Origin: an uncultured Actinomycetes bacterium | GTDB taxonomy: Bacteria > Actinomycetota > Geothermincolia > Geothermincolales > RBG-13-55-18 | Direction: 5' to 3' | DNA length: 41,957 nt | Assembly: GCA_937128055.1 (NCBI GenBank) | Contig: CAKZMC010000026.1 | Location: 1 to 41,957, forward strand | Part shown: positions 25,227 to 33,532 of the stretch, piece by piece | Numbering within the stretch: the first letter of the stretch is position 1 | How the letters are laid out: each line of letters starts with the position of its first letter | Program-made: the position numbers and the translations under genes | Notes under the pieces: model-generated | What the model was told of the DNA's origin: nothing | The model's input: only the letters and a program-made list of their open reading frames with translations | Databases searched by the model: none

Positions 25227-26078
25227 TCACGGTGGAGCCCCTGGTCTCCCGTGTGCCTCCTTCTCCTCCAGCCAGGCGCGGTAGACCTCTCGCTGGGAAA
25301 CGCCGTGCTTCTGCGCCACGGCACGCACGGCGTCCCTCGTGGGCAGACCCCCATCGCGCAAGCGCGCCACCTCCCCCGCCAGCGCGGGCAGGGGCTCCTC
25401 CCCGCCGCGCGATGCAGAGACCACGACCGTGAACTCTCCCAGGGGCTTCCTGTCCGCAAATGCGCGCAGCACCTCCCCCGCCGTTCCCCGCAGCACCTCC
25501 TCGTGCTCCTTGGTCACCTCCCTGGTCACCACAAGCATGCGCTCCGGCGCCAGCTCGGCCAGGTCGCGCAACGTCTCCAGGATGCGGTGCGGGGCCTCGT
25601 AAAAGACCAGCGCCTCCCCCTCCCGCAGCAGGAGCAGCAGGCGCGAGCGGCGCTGCGCGCGCCTGCGGGGAAGGAACCCCTCGAAGCGGAAGCGGGCCAG
25701 CGGAAGGCCGCAGAGGGCCAGAGCGGCCGTCAGCGCGCTCGCCCCGGGCACCACCTCCACCTCCAAGCCCCGCCGCGCGCACTCCCCGACCGCCACGAAG
25801 CCGGGGTCCGAGACGGTGGGCATTCCCGCATCGCTCACCAGGGCTACCTTCTTTCCCCGCGCCACCTCCTCCGCGATCGCCGCAGCCTTCTCGCGCTCGT
25901 TATGCCCGTGATACGAGACGGCCGGGGTATGGATATCGTATCGGGTGAGAAGCTTGCGGACGCGGCGCGTGTCCTCGGCGGCGATGAGATCGCACTCCCG
26001 CAGGACGCGGAGGGCGCGCAGGGTCACGTCCTCCAGGTTTCCGATGGGAGTTCCTACCAGGAAAAGCCTGCCTTTCAA
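25227..26078 (-). CDS. rsmI: 16S rRNA 2'-O-methyltransferase RsmI (C1402)
   Basis: 283 residues, SAM-dependent tetrapyrrole-methylase fold. Seen: LVGTPIGNLEDVTLRAL, AAEDTRRVRKLL, LVSDAGMPTVSDPG, VPGASALTAALALCGLP and VFYEAPHRILETL. The C-terminal small domain (VAQKHGVSQREVYRAWL) is the usual short helix-turn-helix-like tail. TTG 26078 follows GGGGAG and fits the family start; the longer GTG start at 26123 has no ribosome site. A good promoter lies at 26180-26208. Confidence 0.93.
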   Translation of the reverse strand: MKGRLFLVGTPIGNLEDVTLRALRVLRECDLIAAEDTRRVRKLLTRYDIHTPAVSYHGHNEREKAAAIAEEVARGKKVALVSDAGMPTVSDPGFVAVGECARRGLEVEVVPGASALTAALALCGLPLARFRFEGFLPRRRAQRRSRLLLLLREGEALVFYEAPHRILETLRDLAELAPERMLVVTREVTKEHEEVLRGTAGEVLRAFADRKPLGEFTVVVSASRGGEEPLPALAGEVARLRDGGLPTRDAVRAVAQKHGVSQREVYRAWLEEKEAHGRPGAPP

Positions 26079-26179
26079 CGCTCCCCCCCCGCTTAGGTGC
26101 CGGCCGACGGCTGCCCACGGCACGCGCTACCACGCTTGCGCAAAGGCTCCGGGAAGAATCACGACCGCGAATCACGCCC

Positions 26180-26208
26180 ATTATACAACCGGGTATGGAG
26201 GGGGACAA
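26180..26208 (-). promoter_or_regulatory. Predicted rsmI promoter
   Basis: On the minus strand TTGTCC (26208-26203), 17-nt spacer, perfect TATAAT (26185-26180), about 100 nt upstream of the TTG start. Confidence 0.6.
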
Positions 26209-26214
26209 ATGCCG

Positions 26215-26556
26215 TCAATGCGAGGCGTTGGTGCGCCGTGCAAGCAGTTTTTCCACCAGTTCCAGCTGCGCGTTGTAATCCAGCTCCGGTGCCACCTCCG
26301 CCAACCTGCGCAGGATACGCGCCGTGGCGTAATACATGTAGATGGGCACCGGCCTTGAGGGCACCTTGTGGCAGATCCCGTGCTCCGACAGCTCGTCGAG
26401 GGATTTCTCAACCTCTTCCTTGTGGCGGCCCAGGCGCATGCCGATCCTCTCCGCGCTGTCCACCGTGCCGGGGTTGTCCTTGAAGAAGGTGATGAGTTCC
26501 AGTTTTATCCTGTCGATGTCCTCGTCTCGTACGATGAACTTGCCTATTCTCGCCAA
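26215..26556 (-). CDS. Small protein, probable winged helix-turn-helix
   Basis: 113 residues. ERIGMRLGRHKEEVEKSLDELSEHGICHKV has the helix-turn-helix plus wing pattern of winged-helix DNA-binding proteins, followed by PIYMYYATARILRRLAEV and a C-terminal helix. The N-terminus (GKFIVRDEDIDRIKLELITFF) is a charged helix. Start is TTG 26556 with GAGGTGAGGA just upstream. No ligand or metal site is visible. It could be a regulator of a neighbouring gene; the target is unknown. It is upstream of rsmI on the same strand. Confidence 0.7.
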   Translation of the reverse strand: MARIGKFIVRDEDIDRIKLELITFFKDNPGTVDSAERIGMRLGRHKEEVEKSLDELSEHGICHKVPSRPVPIYMYYATARILRRLAEVAPELDYNAQLELVEKLLARRTNASH

Positions 26557-26726
26557 ATCCTCACCTCGGGTACAGGCCGGCCTTTCCCTTGGCGGCCGGC
26601 GCTCTTTCCACGCACGCGCGTCGCTTTCGCGACCCCGCAGAACTCTCTTTTAAATCGGCATCGCCGAAGCCCTCCTTTACGGGCGGGAAGGAAGCAGGAC
26701 CTGGAGTGCATGTATGATGCGGAACC

Positions 26727-26755
26727 TTGTTTGTTCCAAGGCATTTGCCGATAAT
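26727..26755 (+). promoter_or_regulatory. Predicted promoter of the L,D-transpeptidase gene
   Basis: TTGTTT (26727-26732), 17-nt spacer, GATAAT (26750-26755), 48 bp before the ATG. Confidence 0.45.
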
Positions 26756-26802
26756 AGGCCCTGTAACGTAACCGCGACGGCGGCACCAAACGAAGGCAGC
26801 CT

Positions 26803-28326
26803 ATGAAGGTGGAGTCTGGCAAACGATACCCGTGCGGATGCGAGCCACGCAGTCATAAGCCGGCGGGAGGGAAACGGCGCAGTGCTCTCAGCGCACTCGC
26901 CACACTGCTCCTCGGCGCGGCGCTGCTTGCCGCGGCGGCCGCCTTCCCCCTCCCCGCCGCGGGGGACGGCCGGCCTCTCCCGCCCCGCGACCCGTGGGCG
27001 GCGGACCGCCCTGACGACGGCGGCGGCAAGGTCGACTTGGGCTGGTCGGACAGCCCCTCCTCCGAGATAGCGGCCTACCGCGTTTACCGCTCCATGCGGT
27101 CGGGAGGACCCTACTCCCTGCTGAGCGAGCGTTCCACCGACTCCTCCATCAACTACCTCGGGTACGTGGATACGGGCCTGCGGGACGGGGTCGCCTATTT
27201 CTACGTGCTCAGCGCGGTGGACCGCCGGGGAAGGGAGAGCGCTTTCACCCGCGAGCTTTCCGCCGTCCCCCGGGCGCAGCTGTTCCAGGCCGCGGTGAGC
27301 GTGCGCAAATCGATGGTCGTCTCCCTCGCCGAGCAGAAGCTCTACTGCCTGGAGAACGGGCGCGTCGTCTACGTTTTCGCGGTCTCCGCGGGAACCGGGG
27401 CAACCCCCACGCCCACCGGCAACTTCCGCATCCTCTACCACGACTACGCCCATCCCGTCCCCAAGTATCCCGGCTGCGTGTGCTATTACTGGATGGGCTT
27501 TTTCGAGGATTACGCCCTGCACGCCTGGCCGACCTACAACGGCGTGCAGGGCAACTACGCCGGGCTGGGAAGCCCCGCCTCGCACGGCTGCATACGGCTG
27601 CATCCCGACCAGGCACACATCCCCTATTACTGGGCCCCGGACGGCACCCCCATCTCCATCATCCCCGGCCGCTTCCAGCCGCCGCGACAGCCCGTACGCG
27701 GAGGCCACGCGGCGGCCGCCGTGGAGGAACCCTCCGGCACGTGGTACTTCGCCGAGGGCTACACGGGCGAGGGCTTCGACGAGTACCTGGTGGTGCTCAA
27801 CCCCTGGGACGAGGCCGCGGTCACCCACTTCGACTTCATGCTCCCCGACGGGAGCGTGCGCCCCTTCACCTTCACCGCGGGCCCCCACAGCCGCATGACC
27901 GTGCACGTGGATTCCCTCCCCGGCCTGGAGAGCACGGACGTCTCCGCGCGCATAACCTCCACCCGGCCGGTGGTGGCGGAGAGGGCCATGTATTTCGGCT
28001 ACCGGGAGTGTCCCGGCGGCCATGCGGAGCTGGGGAGGGAGTCGCCTTCCAAGCTGCACTACCTGGCGGAGGGCTACACCTCCCCCTTCTTCGACACCTG
28101 GATCACCGTCATGAACCCGGAAGACACGGACGCCGCCGTGACCGTCACCTTCATGAAGAATGACGGGGGCCTCGTGGTCTTGCCGGTGAACGTGGCGGCG
28201 CACAGCCGCGGCACCCTCAAGGTGAACGACGTGCCCGGGCTGGAAAACCAGGAGTTCTCATGCCAGGTGGAGTCGAGCGAACGTTGCCTGGTCGAGCGCG
28301 TGGTCTATTTCAATTATCCCCGTTGA
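26803..28326 (+). CDS. L,D-transpeptidase (YkuD) with FN3-like domain and two AEGYTG modules
   Basis: 507 residues, exported. A basic N-region and hydrophobic helix (about 27-53) form the signal. An FN3-like domain (about 74-155; VDLGWSDSPSSEIAAYRVYRS, YFYVLSAVDRRGRES) is followed by the YkuD catalytic domain (about 160-290), with TPTPTGNFRI, the conserved His in YALHAWPTYN and the catalytic SHGCIRLH near 260. YkuD enzymes make 3-3 crosslinks in peptidoglycan or attach wall proteins. The C-terminal 190 residues are two copies of the 105-residue module also found four times in the SpoIID-like protein, ending at YFNYPR. This points to a shared envelope-targeting or ligand-binding role, which is inference. 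AAGG lies about 8 nt before the ATG. Confidence 0.9.
   Translation: MKVESGKRYPCGCEPRSHKPAGGKRRSALSALATLLLGAALLAAAAAFPLPAAGDGRPLPPRDPWAADRPDDGGGKVDLGWSDSPSSEIAAYRVYRSMRSGGPYSLLSERSTDSSINYLGYVDTGLRDGVAYFYVLSAVDRRGRESAFTRELSAVPRAQLFQAAVSVRKSMVVSLAEQKLYCLENGRVVYVFAVSAGTGATPTPTGNFRILYHDYAHPVPKYPGCVCYYWMGFFEDYALHAWPTYNGVQGNYAGLGSPASHGCIRLHPDQAHIPYYWAPDGTPISIIPGRFQPPRQPVRGGHAAAAVEEPSGTWYFAEGYTGEGFDEYLVVLNPWDEAAVTHFDFMLPDGSVRPFTFTAGPHSRMTVHVDSLPGLESTDVSARITSTRPVVAERAMYFGYRECPGGHAELGRESPSKLHYLAEGYTSPFFDTWITVMNPEDTDAAVTVTFMKNDGGLVVLPVNVAAHSRGTLKVNDVPGLENQEFSCQVESSERCLVERVVYFNYPR
27742..28326 (+). repeat. Two AEGYTG modules in the L,D-transpeptidase
   Basis: The tyrosine codon of Y[FL]AEGYT falls at 27745-27747 and 28060-28062, exactly 315 bp apart as in the SpoIID-like protein. 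Conserved points are FD-x-W/Y-x(4)-NP, VHVDSLPGLES or LKVNDVPGLEN, and AERAMYFGY or VERVVYFNY. Confidence 0.85.
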
Positions 28327-28464
28327 GCCGGACAGGTATCCACCACATTGCGCGGGAACGAGGCCCCGAAGGTGACGCGGGCGCGCGCAAAGAATTATGA
28401 TTATAGGAAAACGCAAGAGCATGGCGGCAAGCGGAAACTCGGCGCCCCCCAGGGAGGTAAGCAA

Positions 28465-29346
28465 TTGATCTGCCCCGAGTGCGGTAGCTACCAGCCGGAA
28501 CGGGCCAAGTTCTGCGGCATATGCGGGACGCCGCTCTCGCAGGAGAGCCTTGTGGAGAGCTTCTTGAGCGAATCCCCCGAGCCGGAGCTCGTCCTCCCCC
28601 GCCACCGCAGCCCCTGGTTCTACCTGGCAGTGCTCGCCCTGGTGCTGGCCTCCCTCGCCGTGCTCACGGGGGCGGGTTACGTCGTTTACCGCATCGCATG
28701 GGGCGGTAAGGGGCAGGAGGAAAGCCGCGAGGAGGGCGGGGAAGCCGCGCTCCAGTACCGCGACGAGAAAACGGGGTACAGCCTCTCCTATCCCGACACC
28801 TGGACCCTGAGCGAGCAGCCGCTCGCGAGCGGCGCGATCTCCTCCCTGCGTATCTCCCTCAGCTCGCGCAAGTTCCTGGACGTGCAGGTCTACTACATCG
28901 ATCCCGTGGTCTCCGTGGGGGGCCTGGAGGCCATCAAGGAATACCTGGAGGCCGTGGCCGGGGAACGCATCCTCGCCCTGGGCGGGAAGACGGGCGGCAC
29001 GGAGCCATCCGGGACCCAGGAAAGCGGCGAGAGCGAACCCGCTCCGGCCGATAACGCGGAGGAGAGCGCGGAACTCTTCACCTACACCAGGATCGGGAAT
29101 ATGCCTGCCTTTTACGTGGAATGCGACGGCAACGTCTTGGGCGAGGAAACCACCTTCGTCCTCTGTTTCATAGTCGCCGACGACTACTATTTCCAGTGCG
29201 AGGGGCGTGCGCCCAAGGACGAGTACAGGGGCGTGCGGCCGCAATTCTGGTCTATTTTCGGCTCCCTCCGCCGCGAGGCGGTGGGGGAAGAGGTCCCGTA
29301 CTCGACCCCCCAGGCGATGGAGAGCGTGACGCAGCGACTGGTATAA
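28465..29346 (+). CDS. Zinc-ribbon single-pass membrane protein with PsbP/LpqN-like outer domain
   Basis: 293 residues. A cytoplasmic zinc ribbon opens the protein (CPECGSYQPERAKFCGICG, Cys3, 6, 17, 20), then an acidic linker and a membrane helix at about 49-79 (WFYLAVLALVLASLAVLTGA). The outer domain begins YRDEKTGYSLSYPDTWTL, the entry motif of PsbP/LpqN-like folds, and contains a 40-residue Gly/Ser/Glu-rich insertion. Function unknown; such proteins are often annotated zinc-ribbon domain proteins. TTG 28465 has GGAGG 8 nt upstream and places the ribbon at the N-terminus, whereas the upstream open frame adds about 39 unlikely residues. Confidence 0.78.
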   Translation: MICPECGSYQPERAKFCGICGTPLSQESLVESFLSESPEPELVLPRHRSPWFYLAVLALVLASLAVLTGAGYVVYRIAWGGKGQEESREEGGEAALQYRDEKTGYSLSYPDTWTLSEQPLASGAISSLRISLSSRKFLDVQVYYIDPVVSVGGLEAIKEYLEAVAGERILALGGKTGGTEPSGTQESGESEPAPADNAEESAELFTYTRIGNMPAFYVECDGNVLGEETTFVLCFIVADDYYFQCEGRAPKDEYRGVRPQFWSIFGSLRREAVGEEVPYSTPQAMESVTQRLV

Positions 29347-29439
29347 TTTGCAAGGTCCCGGGGGCGGCCGCGGCGAAAGAATGACCAGCGGCCGAGACGA
29401 TACCAAGCCCGCGGGGAGAGCCGAGGGGAGGTGGCGGTA

Positions 29440-30390
29440 TTGCGCATTCTGGTCACCGGAGGAGCCGGCTTCATCGGATCCAACCTGGTGGATACCCTCC
29501 TGGATGAGGGGCACACGGTGACGGTGGTGGACAACCTCTCCACGGGGAGGTTCGAGAACCTCTACCGGGTGAAGGACGCCGCGCGGGAAAATCGCTTCTC
29601 CTTCCTCCACATGGACATCCGTGACAATTCCCTGCTTGCCGCGTTCAAGGGGAGGGAGCAGGAGGTGGTCATCCACCTCGCGGCCCAGCCCGACGTGAGG
29701 GTCTCGGTGAAAGACCCCGTCTTCGACGCCGACGTCAACGTCCTGGGGACCCTCAACCTCCTCCAGCTGGCGGCGCAACACGGTACACGGCGCTTCATCA
29801 ACACCAGCTCGGGGGGATGCGTCTACGGGGAACCGGATTACCTGCCCGTGTCCGAGGAGGCGCCGCGGCGTCCTGACTCCCCCTACGGCGTTAGCAAGCT
29901 CGTCGCCGAGGAATACATCCGTTACTACGAACGCACTTACGGGATATCCTGCTGCACCCTGGCCCTCGCCAACGTCTACGGCCCGCGCCAGAACCCCTTC
30001 GGGGAAGCGGGCGTAGTGGCCATCTTCATAGGGAAGATACTGGACGGGGAGGACCCGGTGATCTTCGGGACGGGCGAGCAGACGCGCGATTTCGTCTACG
30101 TCGACGATGTCGTCGAGGCCTACCACGCCGCCCTCTCCCGGGGAGAGGGGGAATTCATAAACATCGGCACGGGAGTGGAGACCTCCGTCAACCGGCTTTA
30201 CGACCTCCTCGCGGAGATGCTGGACTTCGATGGGCGCCCGCAGTATGCTCCGCCCCGCGCCGGCGAACTGGACCATATCTCCCTCCAGGTGAAAAAAGCG
30301 CAGAAAGTCCTAGGCTGGAAGCCGCGCACGGACATCTCCGAGGGCCTCGCCCGGACCGTGGAATGGTACAAGCAGAACCTGCGGAGGTAA
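29440..30390 (+). CDS. NAD-dependent nucleotide-sugar epimerase/dehydratase (GalE-like)
   Basis: 316 residues, extended short-chain dehydrogenase. Seen: ILVTGGAGFIGSNLVDTL, VVDNLSTGRFENL, HLAAQPDVRVSV, NTSSGGCVYGEP, the catalytic YGVSK near 149, and LANVYGPRQNP. It probably interconverts UDP-Glc/UDP-Gal or UDP-GlcNAc/UDP-GalNAc for surface glycans; the exact substrate is not fixed by sequence. I chose TTG 29440 because GGAGGT lies 7 nt upstream and the product then begins MRILVTGG; the GTG at 29431 sits directly on the ribosome site. Its stop is 1 bp from the next start. Confidence 0.9.
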   Translation: MRILVTGGAGFIGSNLVDTLLDEGHTVTVVDNLSTGRFENLYRVKDAARENRFSFLHMDIRDNSLLAAFKGREQEVVIHLAAQPDVRVSVKDPVFDADVNVLGTLNLLQLAAQHGTRRFINTSSGGCVYGEPDYLPVSEEAPRRPDSPYGVSKLVAEEYIRYYERTYGISCCTLALANVYGPRQNPFGEAGVVAIFIGKILDGEDPVIFGTGEQTRDFVYVDDVVEAYHAALSRGEGEFINIGTGVETSVNRLYDLLAEMLDFDGRPQYAPPRAGELDHISLQVKKAQKVLGWKPRTDISEGLARTVEWYKQNLRR

Positions 30391-30391
30391 T

Positions 30392-31183
30392 TTGCCTTTC
30401 GTCGACATTCATTCCCATATCCTGCCCGGGTTCGACGACGGCGCGAGGGATGATAGGGAATTTCTGGAAATGGTGGACCGCGCCCTCGCGGGGGGGACGG
30501 TCCGCATAGCCGCTACCCCCCACTGCGACCTCGAAGACCCGCTGCCTCGCCTGGAATACATTCCCGCCGAGGTGGACAGATGCCGGGGGTTCCTGCGCTT
30601 GCAGGGCCGCGAACTGGACCTGGTGCCCGGGGTGGAGGTGCGGGTCAACGCGGGGCTCTACCGCTGGGTCAAAGAGGGCGGGGATATCGAGCGACTCACC
30701 CTCGCCGGCAACGGCCGCTACCTCCTGGCGGACCTGCCCCTCGCCGACCTTCCCGCCGCCACGGCGGATATCCTCTTCCTGCTGCAGTTGCGGGGGCTCG
30801 TCCCCATCCTCGCCCACCCCGAGCGCAACCGCCATCTGGCCTCCCACCCCGAAAGGGTGCGGGAAATGGTGGAGCGGGGGATAATCATCCAGGTGAACTC
30901 CGGTTCCCTGGAGGGGATCTACGGAAAGGCCGCCAGGCGGGCGGCCTTTGCCCTGCTGGGAGAAGGGCTGGCGCGGCTGGTGGCCTCCGACGCCCACGAC
31001 CCCGCGGGAAGAAGCCCCGACCTCTCCGCCGCCCACGGCATCATCGTCCGCCGCCTCGGCGAGGAAGCGGCCCGCCTCCTCCTCGGGCACAACCCCGCCG
31101 CCGTGCTGGCGGGAGAGGACCCTGTCGCGCTTCCCGCGGCGCCTCCCCGTCGAGCGCGCCGCCTGCTCCCCCGCTCCCGGTGA
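30392..31183 (+). CDS. CpsB/YwqE-type PHP-domain protein-tyrosine phosphatase
   Basis: 263 residues. PHP metal ligands are visible: VDIHSHILPGFDDGARD, AATPHCD, PGVEVRVN, PILAHPERN and VASDAHD. The family removes phosphate from tyrosine kinases controlling capsule or exopolysaccharide synthesis. The C-terminal 25 residues are a basic tail (PPRRARRLLPRSR). TTG 30392 has GGAGG 5 nt upstream, formed by the last codons of the epimerase gene, so the two are translationally coupled. No cognate kinase is in the window. Confidence 0.87.
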   Translation: MPFVDIHSHILPGFDDGARDDREFLEMVDRALAGGTVRIAATPHCDLEDPLPRLEYIPAEVDRCRGFLRLQGRELDLVPGVEVRVNAGLYRWVKEGGDIERLTLAGNGRYLLADLPLADLPAATADILFLLQLRGLVPILAHPERNRHLASHPERVREMVERGIIIQVNSGSLEGIYGKAARRAAFALLGEGLARLVASDAHDPAGRSPDLSAAHGIIVRRLGEEAARLLLGHNPAAVLAGEDPVALPAAPPRRARRLLPRSR

Positions 31184-31303
31184 ACCCCGGACAATACAAG
31201 GTCGACCAGGCGCCGGCGGAAGCGGTTGCGCCGCGCGGCAACTGCCGCTAACATCGAGGGGGCGGCGGCGGAGATGCGCGGCACGGCCGGAGTGTGGTAA
31301 TTT

Positions 31304-32071
31304 ATGGAAAAGAGCCTGCAGTGGATCGAGGACTTCCGCGACGACCCGCGGCACAGCGGCCTTTTTCTCGATTTCGACGGCACCATAAGCGAGATCGCCC
31401 CCGCTCCAGCCGGCGCCCGCCTCCATCACCTCGCAGCGGAGCTGCTTCCCCGGCTGGCCGCGGAATACCCCATGTGCATCCTTTCCGGGCGCAGGGCCGC
31501 CGACGTGGCCTCGCTGGTGGGGCTTCCCCGCATCCATTACGTGGGAGTGCACGGCATGGAATGGATGGAGGACGAGCCGCGCGTGGATTCCGAGGTGCTC
31601 CCGCACCTCCCCGCCCTCGAGCAAGCCCGCAGCGAGCTCTGCTCCGCTCTCCCCGCGCTTCCCGGGGTGACGCTGGAGGACAAGATGCTCACCGTCTCCC
31701 TGCACTACCGCGAAAGCCCCGCCATGGAAGAAGACGCGCTGCGCCTGGCGGAGAGCACCGCCCTGAGGTTGGGCCTGCAGACGCGGCGCGGGAGGAAGAC
31801 GGTGGAGCTGCGCCCGCCCGTGGACATCGACAAGGGCAGCGTCCTCATGCGCCTGGCCCGGGGCTGGAAGCTGCGCCGCGCCCTCTACGCCGGGGATGAC
31901 CTCACCGACGTGGATGGCTTCCGCGGCCTGCGCCGTCTCATGCGAGAGGGCGGCTTCGAGGGCGTTGCCATAGCCGTGCTCTCGACCGAGACCCCCGTGG
32001 AACTGGAGGCGGTTGCCGACCTCACCGTGGAGGGCCCTTCCGGCCTCCTCGAACTCCTCTCCCGCCTCTAA
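31304..32071 (+). CDS. otsB: Trehalose-6-phosphate phosphatase
   Basis: 255 residues, HAD superfamily. Seen: LFLDFDGTISEIAPAP (nucleophile Asp23), ILSGRRAADV, VGVHGMEWME, VELRPPVDIDKGSVL and the Mg-binding YAGDDLTDVDGF. It dephosphorylates trehalose 6-phosphate made by the otsA product encoded at 36305. The ribosome site before ATG 31304 is poor. The stop is 5 bp from a 15-bp tandem repeat that leads into the long repeat copy B. Confidence 0.92.
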   Translation: MEKSLQWIEDFRDDPRHSGLFLDFDGTISEIAPAPAGARLHHLAAELLPRLAAEYPMCILSGRRAADVASLVGLPRIHYVGVHGMEWMEDEPRVDSEVLPHLPALEQARSELCSALPALPGVTLEDKMLTVSLHYRESPAMEEDALRLAESTALRLGLQTRRGRKTVELRPPVDIDKGSVLMRLARGWKLRRALYAGDDLTDVDGFRGLRRLMREGGFEGVAIAVLSTETPVELEAVADLTVEGPSGLLELLSRL

Positions 32072-32075
32072 CCAC

Positions 32076-32110
32076 GTCAAGCCAATTGGGGTCAAGCCAA
32101 TTGGGGTCAA
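32076..32110 (+). repeat. 15-bp tandem repeat leading into the long repeat
   Basis: GTCAAGCCAATTGGG occurs at 32076-32090 and 32091-32105, followed by a partial GTCAAG at 32106. It starts 5 bp after the otsB stop and contains the TGGGGTCA core shared by the REP-like elements. Confidence 0.75.
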
Positions 32111-32607
32111 GCCTTGAATTTTGATACCCAGGGGGGTATCGAAGCGGGAGAGCGGGGGTTTCTCTCGTTCACCTGACAACACCCGGGGTTAGGCCTTATT
32201 GGTTGCCTTTTATCACACCAAGGGAGAGGCTCCGCCCCTCCCTTGACCCTCCCCAGACATACTTTGGGGTCAAACCGCGTTCATGTCTGAGAGGGGTTGT
32301 TCCTGGAGACGGAGTGCGTCTCGGCCCTCTGGACGGGCCTTCGCCGCACCCATCCCCCGCAAGCGAGGGATCTCCTTTCCTCATTCTGGCCCGGAGCCTT
32401 GGGGTGACGGTTTCGCTCGGCGTCACCTGCCTGTACCTCAGGGAGAAACGCCCGGAAAGGCGCGCTCGCTGCGACCGACCCCATAGTTCTCCGGGCAGGT
32501 TGGGTGGAGATCCTTCCTTCTTCCGGGCCGGGCTGCCGTACGGTGGTCTCGCTCCGCAGGCTGCGCTGCGACCGACCCGGCCGTTCCCGGCCAAGATGGG
32601 TGGAAGT
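32102..32607 (+). repeat. Long dispersed repeat, copy B
   Basis: Direct-orientation partner of 35661-36152. In order: TTGGGGTCAAG, TTGAATTTTGATACCC with a GATACC/GGTATC hairpin, CTCGTTCACCTGACAACACC, a pyrimidine-rich block, the 36-bp REP-like unit at 32254-32289, GGACGGGCCTTCGCCGCACC, and two ~97-bp sub-units, the first interrupted by unrelated sequence around 32395-32480. No convincing protein is encoded. It fills the gap between otsB and the ABC gene. Confidence 0.88.
32254..32289 (+). repeat. 36-bp REP-like element, copy 2
   Basis: Identical to copies 1 and 3; CAGACAT / ATGTCTG ends and TTTGGGGTCAAACC core. Confidence 0.85.
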
Positions 32608-32640
32608 GCCAACAAAATTGGGTTATGCCTCGTTCGTTGC

Positions 32641-33462
32641 CTACCAGACGAGTTCCTCAGCATCCCGGGGATTCTTCACCTCGAGTATCTCGGCGACCTC
32701 GCCGCTGTGCAGCCGCACGGTGCGGTTGGCCATCTCGGCGATGGCCGAGTTGTGGGTGACCAGGATGATGGTCTGGCCCTTCTCCCTGTTGATCCGCTGC
32801 ATCACCCCGAGGACGGTCTTCCCCGTCTCGTAATCGAGTTCCCCGGTTGGCTCGTCGCAGAGGAGGATGGGCGGGCTCTTGCAGATGGCCCTGGCTATGG
32901 CCACCCTCTGCTGCTCCCCGCCCGATAGCTGGCTCGGGAAATGGTCCGCCCGCTCCGCCAGGCCCACCATTTCCAAGGCCTCCCGGGCCTTTCCCCTCTC
33001 GTTTTCCGAGACCAGGTCCAGGGCGAACTCAACGTTCTCCAGGGCGGTGAGGGTGGGGATGAGGTTGAAGAACTGGAATATGAAGCCGATCTGCGTACGC
33101 CGGTACTCCGTCAGCCCCCGGGTGTCGAGGCGGGAGATGTCCCGCCCGTTGACGGTCAATCTGCCGCTGGTGACGGTATCCATGCCCCCGACCAGGTTGA
33201 GGAGGGTGGTCTTGCCGGACCCGCTGGGACCGAGGATGACGATGAATTCTCCTTCCCCGATCGCCAGGTTCACATCCCGCAGGGCGACCACCTCCACCTC
33301 GCCCATGGGATATACCTTGCTGACCTCCTCAAAAACGATGAGGTCCCTTTGCTGCGGCTTCACGGCCATCCCGTGCACCGTCCCGCCGCCTGCCTCCGCT
33401 TCACCGGGGCGTGGATCCCGCATGCCGTCCCCTCCGTCCCGTGCCGCCTCGGTCTCACCCAT
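32641..33462 (-). CDS. ABC transporter ATP-binding protein (MacB/LolD/FtsE class)
   Basis: 273 residues. All motifs are intact: Walker A GPSGSGKTT near 76, Q-loop FQFFNLIPTLTALENV, signature LSGGEQQRVAIARA, Walker B ILLCDEPTGELD and switch VTHN. The class pairs with FtsX/MacB-type permeases for lipoprotein, peptide or drug export. No permease gene is next to it: upstream is the convergent-strand GT4 gene and downstream the repeat, so a partner may have been lost or lie elsewhere. ATG 33462 follows AGGAAGG. A 35-residue Glu/Gly-rich N-terminal extension precedes the ABC fold. Confidence 0.9.
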   Translation of the reverse strand: MGETEAARDGGDGMRDPRPGEAEAGGGTVHGMAVKPQQRDLIVFEEVSKVYPMGEVEVVALRDVNLAIGEGEFIVILGPSGSGKTTLLNLVGGMDTVTSGRLTVNGRDISRLDTRGLTEYRRTQIGFIFQFFNLIPTLTALENVEFALDLVSENERGKAREALEMVGLAERADHFPSQLSGGEQQRVAIARAICKSPPILLCDEPTGELDYETGKTVLGVMQRINREKGQTIILVTHNSAIAEMANRTVRLHSGEVAEILEVKNPRDAEELVW

Positions 33463-33510
33463 CTCCGCCTTCCTCGCTCCTGTCCTTCGCCGCCAGTTCC
33501 AACGAACACG

Positions 33511-33532
33511 CACACCATTAACACACCATTAA
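33511..33532 (-). repeat. 11-bp tandem repeat upstream of the ABC gene
   Basis: CACACCATTAA at 33511-33521 and 33522-33532, 48 bp upstream of the ABC-transporter ATG. The AT-rich setting and position suggest an operator or promoter element. Confidence 0.5.

Noticed and set aside
28258-32182. Long minus-strand frames opposite the epimerase, CpsB-like and otsB genes
   Set aside because: All lie over well-supported plus-strand genes and lack motifs or ribosome sites.
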